Part shown: in pieces, positions 17,321 through 26,884 of the stretch
Layout: the number at the start of each line of letters is the position of its first letter
Position numbering within the stretch: position 1 is the first letter of the stretch
Assembly: GCA_014841835.1 (NCBI GenBank)
Contig: JACYUQ010000001.1
Location: 186,001 to 250,000, forward strand
Length of the DNA stretch: 64,000 bases
Reading direction: 5' to 3'
Origin: Oxalobacteraceae sp. CFBP 13730
Lineage (GTDB): Bacteria; Pseudomonadota; Gammaproteobacteria; Burkholderiales; Burkholderiaceae_D
The notes under the pieces: generated by a model
Seen by the model: the letters and a program-made list of their open reading frames with translations, nothing else
Told to the model about the DNA's origin: nothing
Database searches by the model: none
Made by a program: the position numbers and the translations under genes

Positions 17321-18505
17321 CTAGATATCGGCGACCGCTTCGCTGGCAGGCGCCACGCGGTTGCGGCCGGCCCGCTTGGCCTGCTGCATGGCCTCGTCGG
17401 CGCGCTGGAACAGCGAGGTCGTGCTGTCCTCGGGCCGGATCGTCGTCACGCCGAAGCTGGCCGTGAGCTTGATCATCGCCCGCTCGCTCTTGACTGGTGT
17501 CGTGTCGATGGCCGCACGGATGCGCTCGGCCACCATGACGGCCTCATCGAGACTGGTACGCGGCAGCAGGACCGCGAATTCGACGCCCACCACGCGGCCC
17601 AGCTGGTCGCTGTCACGCAACTGGCGCCGGCACAACGCGACCATCTGGTGCAGCACCACGTCACCAGCCGGATGACCGTAGCTGTCGTTGACGCGCTTGA
17701 AACCGTCCAGGTCGAACACGATCAGTGCCGTCGGCAGGCCGGGCCGGCGCGCCAGTGCAATCCAGGGCGCGAGCAGCTGGAAGAAACCGCGCCGGTTCGG
17801 GGCATCGGTCAGCGGATCGATCGTCTCGAGCCGCTCAAGCGTGTCCTGCAGGCGTTCGCGGGTCAGCAGCAGCACACCGAAGGCGTTGCCCAGCAAGAGC
17901 AGGTACAGGGCGCCGCTGGAGAATTGGCTCAGCAGGTCATTCGAGAGCCAGCCCCAACCACGTGGCAACAGCAGCACCGACAGCCCGCGCGCCGCGACCA
18001 CCAGCGCCAGCGCCCCGGTGGCCAGCGCCAGGAAACGTTGCAGCAGGCTCGCATCACGCCAGCGCCAGCCGAGCGCCACCGCGCCGGACAGGTAGAACCC
18101 ACCCAGCAGAAGCGAAGCGGCCACGCTGCGTAAGCCTTCTTCGTCGACGAAGTAGCACAGGAAGAACACGAGGATGGCCACGCCACCCAGGATCAGCGTC
18201 GGCGTGCGCCAGCCGGGGCGGCGCGCCGCTTCCCAGGCAGCGCCCGCCTCGACTGCGACGCCGGCGAACAGCAGCGCGTAGCCGCCGGGGATCGAGATGG
18301 GAGCCGGCACCACGCCGGCGTCACCCAGCGCGAGCAGCAGCCAGGCGCCGCCCTGGATCTGTTTCGACAGGCCCCAGAACGTCAGCGCCGGGGCGCGCAC
18401 GGGGCCGTGATTGAAAAACGTCAGCAGCGCGCACAGGGTCAGGTTGCCCAGCGCGAGCACCAGCACCATCGTCGACGCGTCCAGCATAGGCATGTCATTA
18501 CTCAT
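17321..18505 (-). CDS. Membrane-anchored GGDEF-domain protein with a degenerate active site
   Basis: 394-residue protein. The first 215 residues carry about seven hydrophobic segments, forming a membrane sensor. A GGDEF domain (about 235–385) follows with the metal-binding FDLDGFKRVNDSYGHPAGD intact, but the signature is VGVEF in place of GGDEF/GGEEF. The acidic third residue needed for metal and catalysis is Val, so cyclase activity is unlikely and a GTP- or c-di-GMP-sensing role is possible. The frame is open to 18592; MSNDMPMLDASTM at 18505 is the better start. Monocistronic. Confidence 0.87.
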   Translation of the reverse strand: MSNDMPMLDASTMVLVLALGNLTLCALLTFFNHGPVRAPALTFWGLSKQIQGGAWLLLALGDAGVVPAPISIPGGYALLFAGVAVEAGAAWEAARRPGWRTPTLILGGVAILVFFLCYFVDEEGLRSVAASLLLGGFYLSGAVALGWRWRDASLLQRFLALATGALALVVAARGLSVLLLPRGWGWLSNDLLSQFSSGALYLLLLGNAFGVLLLTRERLQDTLERLETIDPLTDAPNRRGFFQLLAPWIALARRPGLPTALIVFDLDGFKRVNDSYGHPAGDVVLHQMVALCRRQLRDSDQLGRVVGVEFAVLLPRTSLDEAVMVAERIRAAIDTTPVKSERAMIKLTASFGVTTIRPEDSTTSLFQRADEAMQQAKRAGRNRVAPASEAVADI

Positions 18506-18650
18506 GTTCGGCGTTCTCGGGTGCCGCCACCAGGCTGGCTGGCCGGGGCGCGGGGTGATTGGTTCGCGCCACGGGGCCGGCAGACGGCGCACGGGCAGCT
18601 GACGGCCAGCTTATCAGAAAGAGATGCCTTGCAACAAGCCAACGCAGCCG

Positions 18651-19277
18651 TCAGCCGGCGAAGCGGTTGAAGACCTCGCGCACGGCCAGGCCGCCACCAC
18701 CAATCAGCACGCTGAAATAGACGATGGTCACGACATTGCTGATGTGGCCCAGCAGGATGCAGACGCCGTCGCGCTGCAGCAGGCCGATGGCCAGGAACAG
18801 GATCGCCACGGCCGGGAATGTGTTGCTGAACGGGATCAGGCCGAACGGCATCATCAGCAGGACGGCGCCCAGGATCAGGGCCGCGTTGTTGACGAAGGCG
18901 ACCGGACCGGCAGCGACCAGCCACTGGATGCGGTTGGGCTTGCTGATGCGCTCGAGTTTCTTGAGCCACGACAGCGCCTTGCGCAGCAGCGGACGCAGCT
19001 TGCGTGTGCCGATGACGCGGTGTTCGAGCTTCGCTGGAATCCACAAATCGCGCCCGAATAGCCGGCTCACACTGATCAGGAGGATCGCGGCGCCAAACAC
19101 GGTGCTCACGCCGGGAATCGAAATCGGGATCAGGAACACCAGCGTGAGCAGCGCCACCAGGATCAGGAGGCCGTCATTGCCGACGCTGCGGATCAGTTCA
19201 CTGAGGGTGATGCCGGTGCGCGGCATCGAGCGGACCAGCGCGCGCAGGCGCTGGGAAACGGGTGGTTCACTGTGCAT
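18651..19277 (-). CDS. ExoD-family membrane protein
   Basis: 208-residue protein of the ExoD family, named for an exopolysaccharide-related gene of rhizobia; biochemical function unknown. The sequence has an N-terminal cytoplasmic helix region (LRALVRSMPRTGITLSELI), then several hydrophobic segments (LLILVALLTLVFLIPISIPG, PVAFVNNAALILGAVLLMMPFG, NTFPAVAILFLAIGLLQRDG). ATG at 19277 is preferred over the longer frame because AAGAAGA precedes it. Neighbours give no functional hint. Confidence 0.8.
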   Translation of the reverse strand: MHSEPPVSQRLRALVRSMPRTGITLSELIRSVGNDGLLILVALLTLVFLIPISIPGVSTVFGAAILLISVSRLFGRDLWIPAKLEHRVIGTRKLRPLLRKALSWLKKLERISKPNRIQWLVAAGPVAFVNNAALILGAVLLMMPFGLIPFSNTFPAVAILFLAIGLLQRDGVCILLGHISNVVTIVYFSVLIGGGGLAVREVFNRFAG

Positions 19278-19318
19278 GGTGTCTTCTTGTGGTGCGTCCG
19301 GATGGCCGAACAGGGTGG

Positions 19319-19567
19319 CTACTGGCCAACGCAAATGATCCGGGTCTCGTACTCGGCCGCTTTTTCTTTCTTGGTGCTGGCCCAGGCGATGACTTCGTCC
19401 GCTTGCGCGATCGTCATGATCGTCGCCTTCTCCTTGTTCTTGATGAAGGAGACGCCTTCGAACTTGCCTTCCTTGCTGCGCATGACCTTGGCGAAGACCG
19501 GTGGTTTCTTGCCGTCGTCCGACCGTTTGTCCTGGCGGACGAGATAACGCTGCTCTGCTGGTTCCAT
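19319..19567 (-). CDS. Small conserved-looking charged protein
   Basis: 82-residue soluble protein rich in Lys, Glu and Ala (MEPAEQRYLVRQDKRSDDGK… to RIICVGQ). Composition and codon use look coding, and the gene fits the space between two others, but I do not recognise a domain. The ribosome site is weak. It could be a small stress or basal regulatory protein; no function is assigned. Confidence 0.6.
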   Translation of the reverse strand: MEPAEQRYLVRQDKRSDDGKKPPVFAKVMRSKEGKFEGVSFIKNKEKATIMTIAQADEVIAWASTKKEKAAEYETRIICVGQ

Positions 19568-19635
19568 AAAATAATCCGTGCTTGATCGATCAAACCGCTA
19601 TTTTACGGTGCCCGCATTGGGCACACATGAAAACT

Positions 19636-21225
19636 TCACCGCCCCACGACGCCGATCACCTGCACGAGAACAATCTTGAGCACGGTCATCGACGGAAAAA
19701 TCATCGCGTAACCGATATCGGGCCGGTCCGTCGGCGCGATCCGGTTGGCGAACGCGAGAATGGCGGGATTGCCCGTGGTGCCGGCCACGATACCGACCAC
19801 GCTGTCGAACGGCAGGCGAAACACGAACAGGGCAATGACCATCGTGACGATGACGAGCGTGGCCGCAATCGCGCTGCCCAGCAGCAGGTACAGCAAACCA
19901 TCGTTGGCGATCGCCGCGGCAAACGTCGCGCCCGACGAGATGCCCACGACCGCCAGGAACAGCGTCAGGCCAAAGTTGCGTAAGACCAGGTTGGCCGGGA
20001 TCGGCATCGCCCACTGGAACATGCCGCTGCGACGGCGCCAGCCAAGCACCAGCGCGACCAGCAGCAAGCCGGCAAACCCGAACGAAAACTGCCCGATCAG
20101 CGGCAACGGCCACACGATGGCGCCGAACGCCAGTCCGAGCGTCACGCCGACGCCGATCCCGATATAGCTCACCTCCCCCGTGCTGCGCACCGAGTCGCCG
20201 AACAGCTTGCGCAGCGCAGGAAAGCTGCTGCGCGGCGCAAGCACGCCGATGCGGTCGCCCAGTTCGAGCAGGCGACCAGGACTCAGGACCAGGTCGGCAT
20301 CGCCACGCCGCAGGTGCAGGACGCGGGCATTGAGTCCAGCCGGCAGCGCCAGCGCGCTCAATGACAAGCCGGCCATGCTGGCACTGGAGACGAAGAAGCG
20401 GTCGTAGTCCAGGTCGCTGCGGTCATGCAGCATGCCGCCCGGATGCGCCGGGCCGAAGCGCGTGGCAACCTCGTGCAGCACGGTCTGGTCATTGCCTGCG
20501 ACAAGCAGGCGGTCGCCCGCTTCGATGCGCATCGCGTTGTCGGCCACCAGATTGTGCTCGCCGCGGCGGAGCGCGACGATGGCCACGCCATCGGGCAAGC
20601 GCGCTGCGGCTTCAAGCAGGGTCATGCCCAGCACGGAGAATTCAGCCACGTCGATTTCTTCCAGATGCAGCGCGGACGATGCCGGCGCGGCGGTTGCAGG
20701 CTTGAACACGGCGTTGTACAGCCCGAGCAGCAGGATGGGTACGGCCACGCCCATTGGGTAGGCAACCGAATACCCGGTTGCGGCGGACGTGCCGAACACG
20801 GCCAGCGCCGCTTGCAGCGCCGCCGTACTGGTGCCCGCACCGGCAAAAGCGCCCAGCGCTTCGGGCAAGGCAAAGACCGGGAACAGCAAGGCCGCGCCGA
20901 CCGCCAGCGCCAACGCGGTGAGGACGGCCAGCAACGCGGCCAGATTGGCCTTGATGCCCTCAGGCGTCGTCAGGCCGCGGAAGAACTGGGCGCCATAGGC
21001 GATGCCGACGCCGTACAGGAACAGGAGCAGTCCCAGGTTGCCGAGCATGCCGGGCAAGACAAGGTCAGGCACGGCCGCGCCGACCGCGAGGCCGACAAAC
21101 AGCACCGCGCCGGAGCCGAGCGACAAGCCCTTCACGCTGACCGCCCCCAGCAGGTAACCGGCAGCGATGGTGAAGAACAGCGCAAACATCGGCTGGTGAC
21201 TGAAGAACGTGGTGATGGCGGTCAT
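19636..21225 (-). CDS. AspT/YidE-family membrane transporter with TrkA-C domains
   Basis: 529-residue transporter of the aspartate–alanine exchanger family (AAEx: AspT, YidE, YbjL). Two repeats of an AspT-type membrane module (about 10–165 and 370–525) flank a central region with two RCK_C/TrkA-C regulatory domains (about 185–270 and 275–355). Family features include GAFAGAGTSTAALQAAL in the first module and VGIVAGTTGNPAILAFANRI in the second, the duplicated GxxxT pore motifs. The substrate is unknown: YidE-like members are not proven aspartate exchangers. Monocistronic. Confidence 0.88.
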   Translation of the reverse strand: MTAITTFFSHQPMFALFFTIAAGYLLGAVSVKGLSLGSGAVLFVGLAVGAAVPDLVLPGMLGNLGLLLFLYGVGIAYGAQFFRGLTTPEGIKANLAALLAVLTALALAVGAALLFPVFALPEALGAFAGAGTSTAALQAALAVFGTSAATGYSVAYPMGVAVPILLLGLYNAVFKPATAAPASSALHLEEIDVAEFSVLGMTLLEAAARLPDGVAIVALRRGEHNLVADNAMRIEAGDRLLVAGNDQTVLHEVATRFGPAHPGGMLHDRSDLDYDRFFVSSASMAGLSLSALALPAGLNARVLHLRRGDADLVLSPGRLLELGDRIGVLAPRSSFPALRKLFGDSVRSTGEVSYIGIGVGVTLGLAFGAIVWPLPLIGQFSFGFAGLLLVALVLGWRRRSGMFQWAMPIPANLVLRNFGLTLFLAVVGISSGATFAAAIANDGLLYLLLGSAIAATLVIVTMVIALFVFRLPFDSVVGIVAGTTGNPAILAFANRIAPTDRPDIGYAMIFPSMTVLKIVLVQVIGVVGR

Positions 21226-21381
21226 GGGGCGTTGCCTGGTTGCATGTGTGTAATGCAGTCTACGGCATGGAGATCTGGTTACCCGAAATTGATGCTGGCA
21301 ACTGAAGGAAATCGGCTTTTACCCCGTCTGTGTGTAATTTTCAGTTGCGGTTGGTGAAGCACGCGAGCCATCGCGTCGATG

Positions 21382-22338
21382 CTATGCCTCGGTGTCGCAG
21401 AGCCGGTCACGTCCTGCTGACTTCGCCTGATAAAGACGGCGGTCGATCCGGTCGAGAAACACCTTGGGATCATCCTGGGCCCCCGGAATGATGGTGCCGA
21501 TGCCCATGCTCACGGTAACGAGCCGGCCGACGCCGGACCGCACGTGCGGAATCTCTTCCGCCATGAGCAGCTTGCGGCAACGCTCCGCCGCGCTCCGCGC
21601 CGCCTCACGGTCAGTACCAGGCAACAGCACGACGAATTCCTCGCCACCGAAACGGGCGCACAGTTGGCCAGGATGGGACGCTGCGGCGTCGATCGCCCGG
21701 GCCACGCGTCGCAGGCACTCGTCGCCCTGCACGTGACCGTAGTGATCGTTATATTGCTTGAAGTAATCGATATCGATGATCACGAGAGACAACGGGTGAC
21801 CGCCTTCGCGTGCTTTTACCCATTCCGCGGGATAAGCCGTGTCGAACATCCGCCTGTTGGCGACACCCGTGAGGCTGTCGCGGTACGACAGAAGCTCGAG
21901 TTCGCGCTGCAACTGCACGATCTTGTCTTCCGCCTTTTTGCGCGCCGAGATGTCAAACATGAAGCCGACCAGCGACTCCACACCACCGTCCGGACGGCGC
22001 ACGACGTGCACCACGTCCCGGATCCAGACATAGTCGCCCTGACGCGTAATGGCCCGATAGTCGGCCTCATGGTCAATGCCTTGCTGCGATTGCGCCACGC
22101 AGAAATCCACCGTGTTCTGGCGATCTTCCTCATGGATCCGGTCGGCCCAGTCGTTGACGGTCAGCCAGCTTGCCGGGCTCCATCCGAGGAGCTCTTCGAT
22201 CTGCGGACCAATGTAGGTAAATTGCATCGTAGCCCAGTCGATGCGCCACGGGATTGCCTTGGTGGACTCCAACAGGGTCCGGTACACGCCGGGGTCATCG
22301 CAGGCAACCTCTGGAGGGTGTGCAGGTGAAGAAATCAT
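21382..22338 (-). CDS. PAS-GGDEF diguanylate cyclase
   Basis: 318-residue cytoplasmic protein. A PAS fold with PAC at about 20–135 (IPWRIDWATMQFTYIGPQIEELLGW; VGFMFDISARKKAEDKI) is joined through a short coiled coil to a GGDEF domain at about 150–315. The catalytic motif is intact as FGGEEF, with metal ligands in IIDIDYFKQYNDHYGHVQGD. The RxxD inhibitory site five residues before GGEEF is absent (SHPG instead), so product inhibition at that site is not expected. It probably makes c-di-GMP in response to a small ligand or redox cue. Confidence 0.92.
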   Translation of the reverse strand: MISSPAHPPEVACDDPGVYRTLLESTKAIPWRIDWATMQFTYIGPQIEELLGWSPASWLTVNDWADRIHEEDRQNTVDFCVAQSQQGIDHEADYRAITRQGDYVWIRDVVHVVRRPDGGVESLVGFMFDISARKKAEDKIVQLQRELELLSYRDSLTGVANRRMFDTAYPAEWVKAREGGHPLSLVIIDIDYFKQYNDHYGHVQGDECLRRVARAIDAAASHPGQLCARFGGEEFVVLLPGTDREAARSAAERCRKLLMAEEIPHVRSGVGRLVTVSMGIGTIIPGAQDDPKVFLDRIDRRLYQAKSAGRDRLCDTEA

Positions 22339-22502
22339 GAGTCAGCAGGCTTGAAGGGGTTGTGCTGTGTGTTGCGCATTCTGTCTTTCTTCTGGCAGCA
22401 AGTGGCCGCAACTGGTCGGTCATGCCAGCATGATAAGTTGCCTCTTTGAAAAAGTCACGAATTGTCAGGGGCCCCGCTGCAGGAAAAGCGCGACGGCCAG
22501 AC

Positions 22503-23465
22503 CTACGGCTCCCGCAACAACTTGAACTGCCTCGCCTGCCGATGATACGTATCCACCGACTGCTTGACATACCGCGTGAGCGCATCGCCCGTCAGCGCAA
22601 ACGGATACAACCCGGCCTGCGTGCGCATCTCCGCGAACGCAGGCGAACTCTCGACGCCATCGAACGCCTTCACCCAGCGCCGGTAATCCGCCTCGCGCAC
22701 ATCCGGCCCCATCCACACGCCGCGTATCACCGGCCAGACCACGTCGTACCCCTGCTCGCGCGCCGTGCGCACCCCGGCCAGCGCGCCTGGCAAACGCTGT
22801 TCTGACAGCACGGCCAGCACGCGCACATTGCCGGCTCTGGCTGCCAGCAGCGCTTCGGACGTGTCGCCCGACACCGCCTGCACATGCCCTGCCCCCATCG
22901 CGATGAATTGCTCGCCGCCGCCTTCCAGGGCGACAAACCGCAGCTTGCGCGGGTCCACGCCGGCCATGCGCGCGAGCAGTGCCATCTTGATCCAGTCCTG
23001 GCTGCCTACCGTGCCGGACATGCCGATCAGGACCTGCTTGGGATTGCGCTTGATGGCACCGAGCAGGTCAGACAGTGTCTTGTAGGGGGAGTCGGCGCGC
23101 ACGGCGACCATGCCGTAGTCGGCGCCGAAGGCTGCGACCCAGCGCACGTCGTCGACGTCGGCCTTGCCGAATTTGCCCAGCGCGAGATTCAGGACCGAGC
23201 CGCCCGAAAACGTGACGAGCGTATTGGCTTCGCTGCGGCGCTGCGAGACGACCGAGTGCCAGGCCACGGCGCCCACGCCCCCGGGCAGGTAGCTGAGCGT
23301 GAGTTCAGGCGCGCCCGGTTGATCGTGCAGCGCTTTCTGCGCCAGCTTGCAGGTGAGGTCCATGCCGCCGCCGGGTTTCGACGGGATCAGGCATTCGGCG
23401 GCGCCGGCGTGCGGCAGGCCGCCGAGCGCCAGCATGGTCAACAGGAAGACGTGCGAGGTTTTCAT
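22503..23465 (-). CDS. TctC/Bug-family tricarboxylate-binding protein
   Basis: 320-residue periplasmic binding protein of the Bug/TctC family used by tripartite tricarboxylate transporters. A signal peptide (MKTSHVFLLTMLALGGLPHA) is followed by family features: LIPSKPGGGMDLTCKLAQ, SYLPGGVGAVAWHSV, FSGGSVLNLALG, IGMSGTVGSQDW and VWMGPDV. Many family members use this fold only for sensing, passing ligand information to TctE. No tctA or tctB permease gene lies beside it, which favours a sensing partner for the adjacent TctDE system or a shared permease elsewhere. It is 36 bp downstream of the porin gene in the same direction. Confidence 0.9.
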   Translation of the reverse strand: MKTSHVFLLTMLALGGLPHAGAAECLIPSKPGGGMDLTCKLAQKALHDQPGAPELTLSYLPGGVGAVAWHSVVSQRRSEANTLVTFSGGSVLNLALGKFGKADVDDVRWVAAFGADYGMVAVRADSPYKTLSDLLGAIKRNPKQVLIGMSGTVGSQDWIKMALLARMAGVDPRKLRFVALEGGGEQFIAMGAGHVQAVSGDTSEALLAARAGNVRVLAVLSEQRLPGALAGVRTAREQGYDVVWPVIRGVWMGPDVREADYRRWVKAFDGVESSPAFAEMRTQAGLYPFALTGDALTRYVKQSVDTYHRQARQFKLLREP

Positions 23466-23501
23466 GGCGACCATGATACCGCCGCACGGTGCAGCCGGGA
23501 A

Positions 23502-24569
23502 TCAGAAGCGGTGCTGCATGCCCGCAGTGATGCCGCTCTGGGTCGACCCGAAGCCCGGATCGTCGCGCGACAGGCCGATCAGCTGGCCGTTGTCCGCCTT
23601 CGCGTGCGCCAGCGACAGGTACAGGTCCGTGCGCTTGGACAGCGCCAGCATGGCGCGTGCGACGAACATCGTCGGGTCGGCGTCCAGGTTCGCAGGCAGG
23701 TTCTTCGTGTTGATGTGATACACCGCGCCCGTCAGCGTGACCGCATCGATCGTGCGCGTGATGCCGCCCCAGTAGGTGTCGCCGCGCAGGTCGGCCAGGT
23801 TGGTGCGGCCCTGCGCCAGCTTGTAGCCGCGCTTGCCGGCCGTGTAGCGCCACGGGCCGCTGCGGTAGTCGACTGCAACGTGGTACGCCGTCGTCTCGTC
23901 GAGCGCATTCGTGGCAACGCCCTCGATCGGCGTGCCGTCGATCCGCTCCCACGAGGCCATCACGCCCAGGCCGTCGCCGAACCATGAGCCGCCCAGCGCC
24001 AGCTTGCGGCCTTCGCGCGAGCTACCCGACCGTTCACCCAGGCCGACCGTGGCGCCGTACGTGAAGCCGCCCGTGCGCCCCGTGTACTTGATCAGGTTAT
24101 CGAACTGGGTCGTCATGCCGTAGCGTGATGGCCGGGTGGCGCTGCCGCCCGTGGCCCACGAATAATTGGGCGCAAAGCCGAGCGGATCGAACTTGATCAC
24201 CAGTTCGTACACGGTGGTAAACGAGCGGCCGATGACGATCCGGCCCAGGTCGTTCTCCAGTCCCACGTAGGCCTGGCGCTTGAAGATCGCGCCGTCGCTG
24301 GCGCCGGTGTCGAGCAGGATCCCGCCTTCGAGGTTGAAGACCGCTTTCAGGCCGCCGCCCAGGTCTTCGCTGCCGCGAAAGCCCCAGCGCGACGTGTTCT
24401 TGCCGCCCGAGATGACGCGCACTGCGTTGCCGCCGTCTTCGCCGGCATGGTTGACGAATTCCGCGCCGGCGTCGATCAGGCCATAGACCTGGACGTTGCT
24501 CTGGGCGAGGACGGGTGCGGAAAGGGACAGCGCTGCCAGGACGGCAAGCGCGAGGGCCGATTGTTTCAT
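23502..24569 (-). CDS. Outer-membrane general porin (Gram-negative porin family)
   Basis: 355-residue outer-membrane β-barrel porin of the betaproteobacterial Omp32/OmpC-like family. The signal peptide is MKQSALALAVLAALSLSAPVLA. The mature protein starts QSNVQVYGLIDAG, carries SRWGFRGSEDLGGGLKAVF and RQAYVGLENDLG, and ends in the BAM-recognition Phe (MQHRF). It likely lets anionic carboxylates into the periplasm for TctC. A putative TctD site with a TATAGT −10 lies 54 bp upstream of its start. Confidence 0.92.
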   Translation of the reverse strand: MKQSALALAVLAALSLSAPVLAQSNVQVYGLIDAGAEFVNHAGEDGGNAVRVISGGKNTSRWGFRGSEDLGGGLKAVFNLEGGILLDTGASDGAIFKRQAYVGLENDLGRIVIGRSFTTVYELVIKFDPLGFAPNYSWATGGSATRPSRYGMTTQFDNLIKYTGRTGGFTYGATVGLGERSGSSREGRKLALGGSWFGDGLGVMASWERIDGTPIEGVATNALDETTAYHVAVDYRSGPWRYTAGKRGYKLAQGRTNLADLRGDTYWGGITRTIDAVTLTGAVYHINTKNLPANLDADPTMFVARAMLALSKRTDLYLSLAHAKADNGQLIGLSRDDPGFGSTQSGITAGMQHRF

Positions 24570-24622
24570 GTGTCTCCAACGTTGTTATGGTGATCTGCTG
24601 CAGCTGGATCGCTGCTTGTGGG

Positions 24623-24661
24623 CCGACTATAGGGGCACGAGCCTTTCAGTTCGCTTTCAGT
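24623..24661 (-). promoter_or_regulatory. Putative TctD-activated promoter of the porin gene
   Basis: On the minus strand, two ACTGAAAG copies (24661–24654 and 24650–24643) lie 11 bp apart. An 11-bp gap follows, then TATAGT (24632–24627). Tandem direct repeats at 11-bp spacing over the −35 position are the usual binding pattern of OmpR/PhoB-type activators, and the same arrangement occurs before the citrate carrier (26869–26904). TctD is the nearest regulator of that type; the assignment is inferred. Confidence 0.65.
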
Positions 24662-24702
24662 GGCGCTTTTCGGGAAAGCCGCTTTGCGTTTACACTGGCG
24701 CG

Positions 24703-25392
24703 ATGAGAATCCTGCTCGTTGAAGACCATGTCGAACTGTCCCACTGGGTATCCAAGGCCCTGCGCGACGCCAAGCTCACCGTCGAATGCGCCGCCACCGG
24801 CGCCGATGCCGACGCCCTGCTGCACACGCAGGACTACGCCCTGGTGATCCTGGACCTGACGCTGCCCAAGATGGACGGCCTGGACGTGCTGCGCCGGTTG
24901 CGCGCGCGCGGGGGCGCGCGGGGCGGCACGCCGGTGCTGATCCTGACCGCGCGCGGTGGCCTCGAAGACCGCGTGCAGGGCCTGAACCTGGGCGCCGACG
25001 ACTACCTGCCCAAGCCGTTCGAGCTGGCCGAACTCGAAGCGCGTGTCAAGGCGCTGCTGCGCCGCCGCAGCGGCAACGAAGCGCTGGTGCACGAATGCGG
25101 CGGGCTGCGCTTCGACACGGTGTCGCGCATGTTTACCATTTGCGGCGAAGCGCTCGCACTCACGCCGCGCGAACACGCCGTGCTGGAAGCGCTGATTGCG
25201 CGCCCGGGCCGCGCGCTGTCGAAAGAAAAGCTGTTCGACGAAGTGTTCGCGCTGGCCGACGACGTCAACCTCGACGCCATCGAGCTGTATATCCACCGCA
25301 TCCGCAAGAAGCTCGACAAGTTTCCGGACGCCCGCGCGATGATCGTCACGCTGCGCGGCATCGGCTACCTGATGCAAGAGCGGCCCGATTGA
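24703..25392 (+). CDS. tctD: OmpR-family response regulator TctD
   Basis: 229-residue two-component response regulator. The receiver domain (1–120) has the phosphoacceptor Asp51 in VILDLTLPKMDG and the conserved Lys in YLPKPFE. A winged-helix Trans_reg_C domain (about 130–222) follows, with LTPREHAVLEAL and NLDAIELYIHRIRKKL. The frame is open from 24496, but MRILLVEDHVELS at 24703 is the family start. It is 13 bp upstream of tctE and divergent from the porin–tctC pair. Expected role: activation of tricarboxylate uptake genes. Confidence 0.92.
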   Translation: MRILLVEDHVELSHWVSKALRDAKLTVECAATGADADALLHTQDYALVILDLTLPKMDGLDVLRRLRARGGARGGTPVLILTARGGLEDRVQGLNLGADDYLPKPFELAELEARVKALLRRRSGNEALVHECGGLRFDTVSRMFTICGEALALTPREHAVLEALIARPGRALSKEKLFDEVFALADDVNLDAIELYIHRIRKKLDKFPDARAMIVTLRGIGYLMQERPD

Positions 25393-25405
25393 GCCGCCGC
25401 ACGCG

Positions 25406-26884
25406 ATGACCCTGCGCGCATCCCTGCTCCAGATTACCGCCGGCCGGCCACTGGGCAGCCTGCGCGGGCAGCTGCTGCGCTGGCTGATCCTGCCGCTGGT
25501 GCTGCTCGTCGCGCTCAATGCGGTCTCGCTGTACCGCGATGCCCTGGAGGCGGCCGATGTCGCCTATGACCGCTCGTTGCTCTCGTCCACGCGCGCGCTG
25601 GCCGAGCGGGTGTCGGTCCAGGATGGCAAAGTCGTCGCCAACGTGCCTTATGTAGCGCTCGACAGTTTTGAAACCGACACGCTGGGCCGCATCTATTACA
25701 AGGTGACGGGGCTGCAGGGCGAAACCGTGTCGGGCTACGACGATCTGCCGCCGGTGCCGAAGAACGTGCCGCGCACCGACCTGTATCCGGCACTGGTGCG
25801 GTTCTACCACGCCACCTACAACGGCGAGCGCGTACGCATCGCCGCGCTGCTGCAGCCGGTCTACGACGATTCGATGCGCGGCATCGCGCTGATCCAGGTC
25901 GGCGAAACGCTCGACGCGCGCCAGGCGCTGTCACGCGACATCCTGCTCAGTACCCTGCTGCGCCAGGCTTTGCTGGTGCTGGCGGTGGCGGCGATGGTGT
26001 GGTTCGCCGTGCGCCTGGTGCTGCGGCCCCTGATGCTCCTGAAGAACGAGGTCGAAACGCGCGCGCTGTCCGACCTGTCGAACATCGACCCGGCGCTCGT
26101 GCACAAGGAAGTGCGGCCGCTGGTGGCGGCGATGAATGGCGCGATGGCGCGCACGCAGGACCTGATCGCCAGCCAGCGCCGCTTCATCGCCGACGCGTCG
26201 CACCAGTTGCGCACCCCGCTGGCGGTGCTCAAGACGCAGGCCGAACTGGCCCTGCGCGAAAACGATCCGGCCGCAATGCGCTCGATTGTCAGCTCGATTG
26301 CCGGCACCACCGACGGCGCGATCCACCTGGCCAACCGTCTGCTGACGCTTGCGCGCATCGAGCATGGCGGCGGTATTGCACCCACGGCGCCGGTGTCGCT
26401 GGCAGAGGTGGCGCGCCAGGTCGGGCTCGAACTGGCGCTGCCGGCAGTGCAGAAAGGGATCGATCTGGCGCTCGAAGCCGATGCCGACGATCAGACGACG
26501 GTACCGGGCCAGGCATTGCTGCTGCACGAACTGGTGTCGAACCTGGTCGACAATGCGATCCGCTATACGCCTGTCGGCGGCAGCGTGCTGCTGCAGGTCG
26601 GGCGCACTGGCGACGATGTCACGCTCGCCGTCAGCGACAGCGGGCCAGGGATTGCAGCAGGCGATGTCGATAAAGTGTTCATGCCGTTCTACCGCGCCCA
26701 GGCGACGCTCGAAGCCAATCCTGGCGGCACCGGGCTCGGACTGGCCATCGTGCGCGATATCGCCAACCTGCACGGTGCCAGCATCGCGCTGGACCAGACC
26801 GATGGCGGGCATGGCTTGAGCGTGCGGCTGGTATTCCCCGCGCCGGCAATCGTTGAAGCGTCAAGTGCACTGAAAGCCAATTGA
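25406..26884 (+). CDS. tctE: Sensor histidine kinase TctE
   Basis: 492-residue membrane histidine kinase, partner of TctD. Order: a transmembrane helix at about 24–43, a periplasmic sensor domain (45–180, the 2CSK_N type), a second helix (183–205), a HAMP-like linker, a HisKA domain with phospho-His266 in ASHQLRTPL, and an HATPase domain with N box (LVSNLVDNAIRYT), G1 (VSDSGPGIAAG) and G2 (GGTGLGLAIV). It probably senses citrate or tricarboxylates, perhaps through TctC. Its last codons overlap the first repeat of the putative TctD site that controls the next gene. Confidence 0.92.
   Translation: MTLRASLLQITAGRPLGSLRGQLLRWLILPLVLLVALNAVSLYRDALEAADVAYDRSLLSSTRALAERVSVQDGKVVANVPYVALDSFETDTLGRIYYKVTGLQGETVSGYDDLPPVPKNVPRTDLYPALVRFYHATYNGERVRIAALLQPVYDDSMRGIALIQVGETLDARQALSRDILLSTLLRQALLVLAVAAMVWFAVRLVLRPLMLLKNEVETRALSDLSNIDPALVHKEVRPLVAAMNGAMARTQDLIASQRRFIADASHQLRTPLAVLKTQAELALRENDPAAMRSIVSSIAGTTDGAIHLANRLLTLARIEHGGGIAPTAPVSLAEVARQVGLELALPAVQKGIDLALEADADDQTTVPGQALLLHELVSNLVDNAIRYTPVGGSVLLQVGRTGDDVTLAVSDSGPGIAAGDVDKVFMPFYRAQATLEANPGGTGLGLAIVRDIANLHGASIALDQTDGGHGLSVRLVFPAPAIVEASSALKAN

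Noticed and set aside
22465..22502. Remnant of tctB after the TctC-like gene
   Set aside because: A short hydrophobic stretch (VGLAVALFLQRGP) in another frame looks like the start of a membrane subunit, but it is too short and has no ribosome site.
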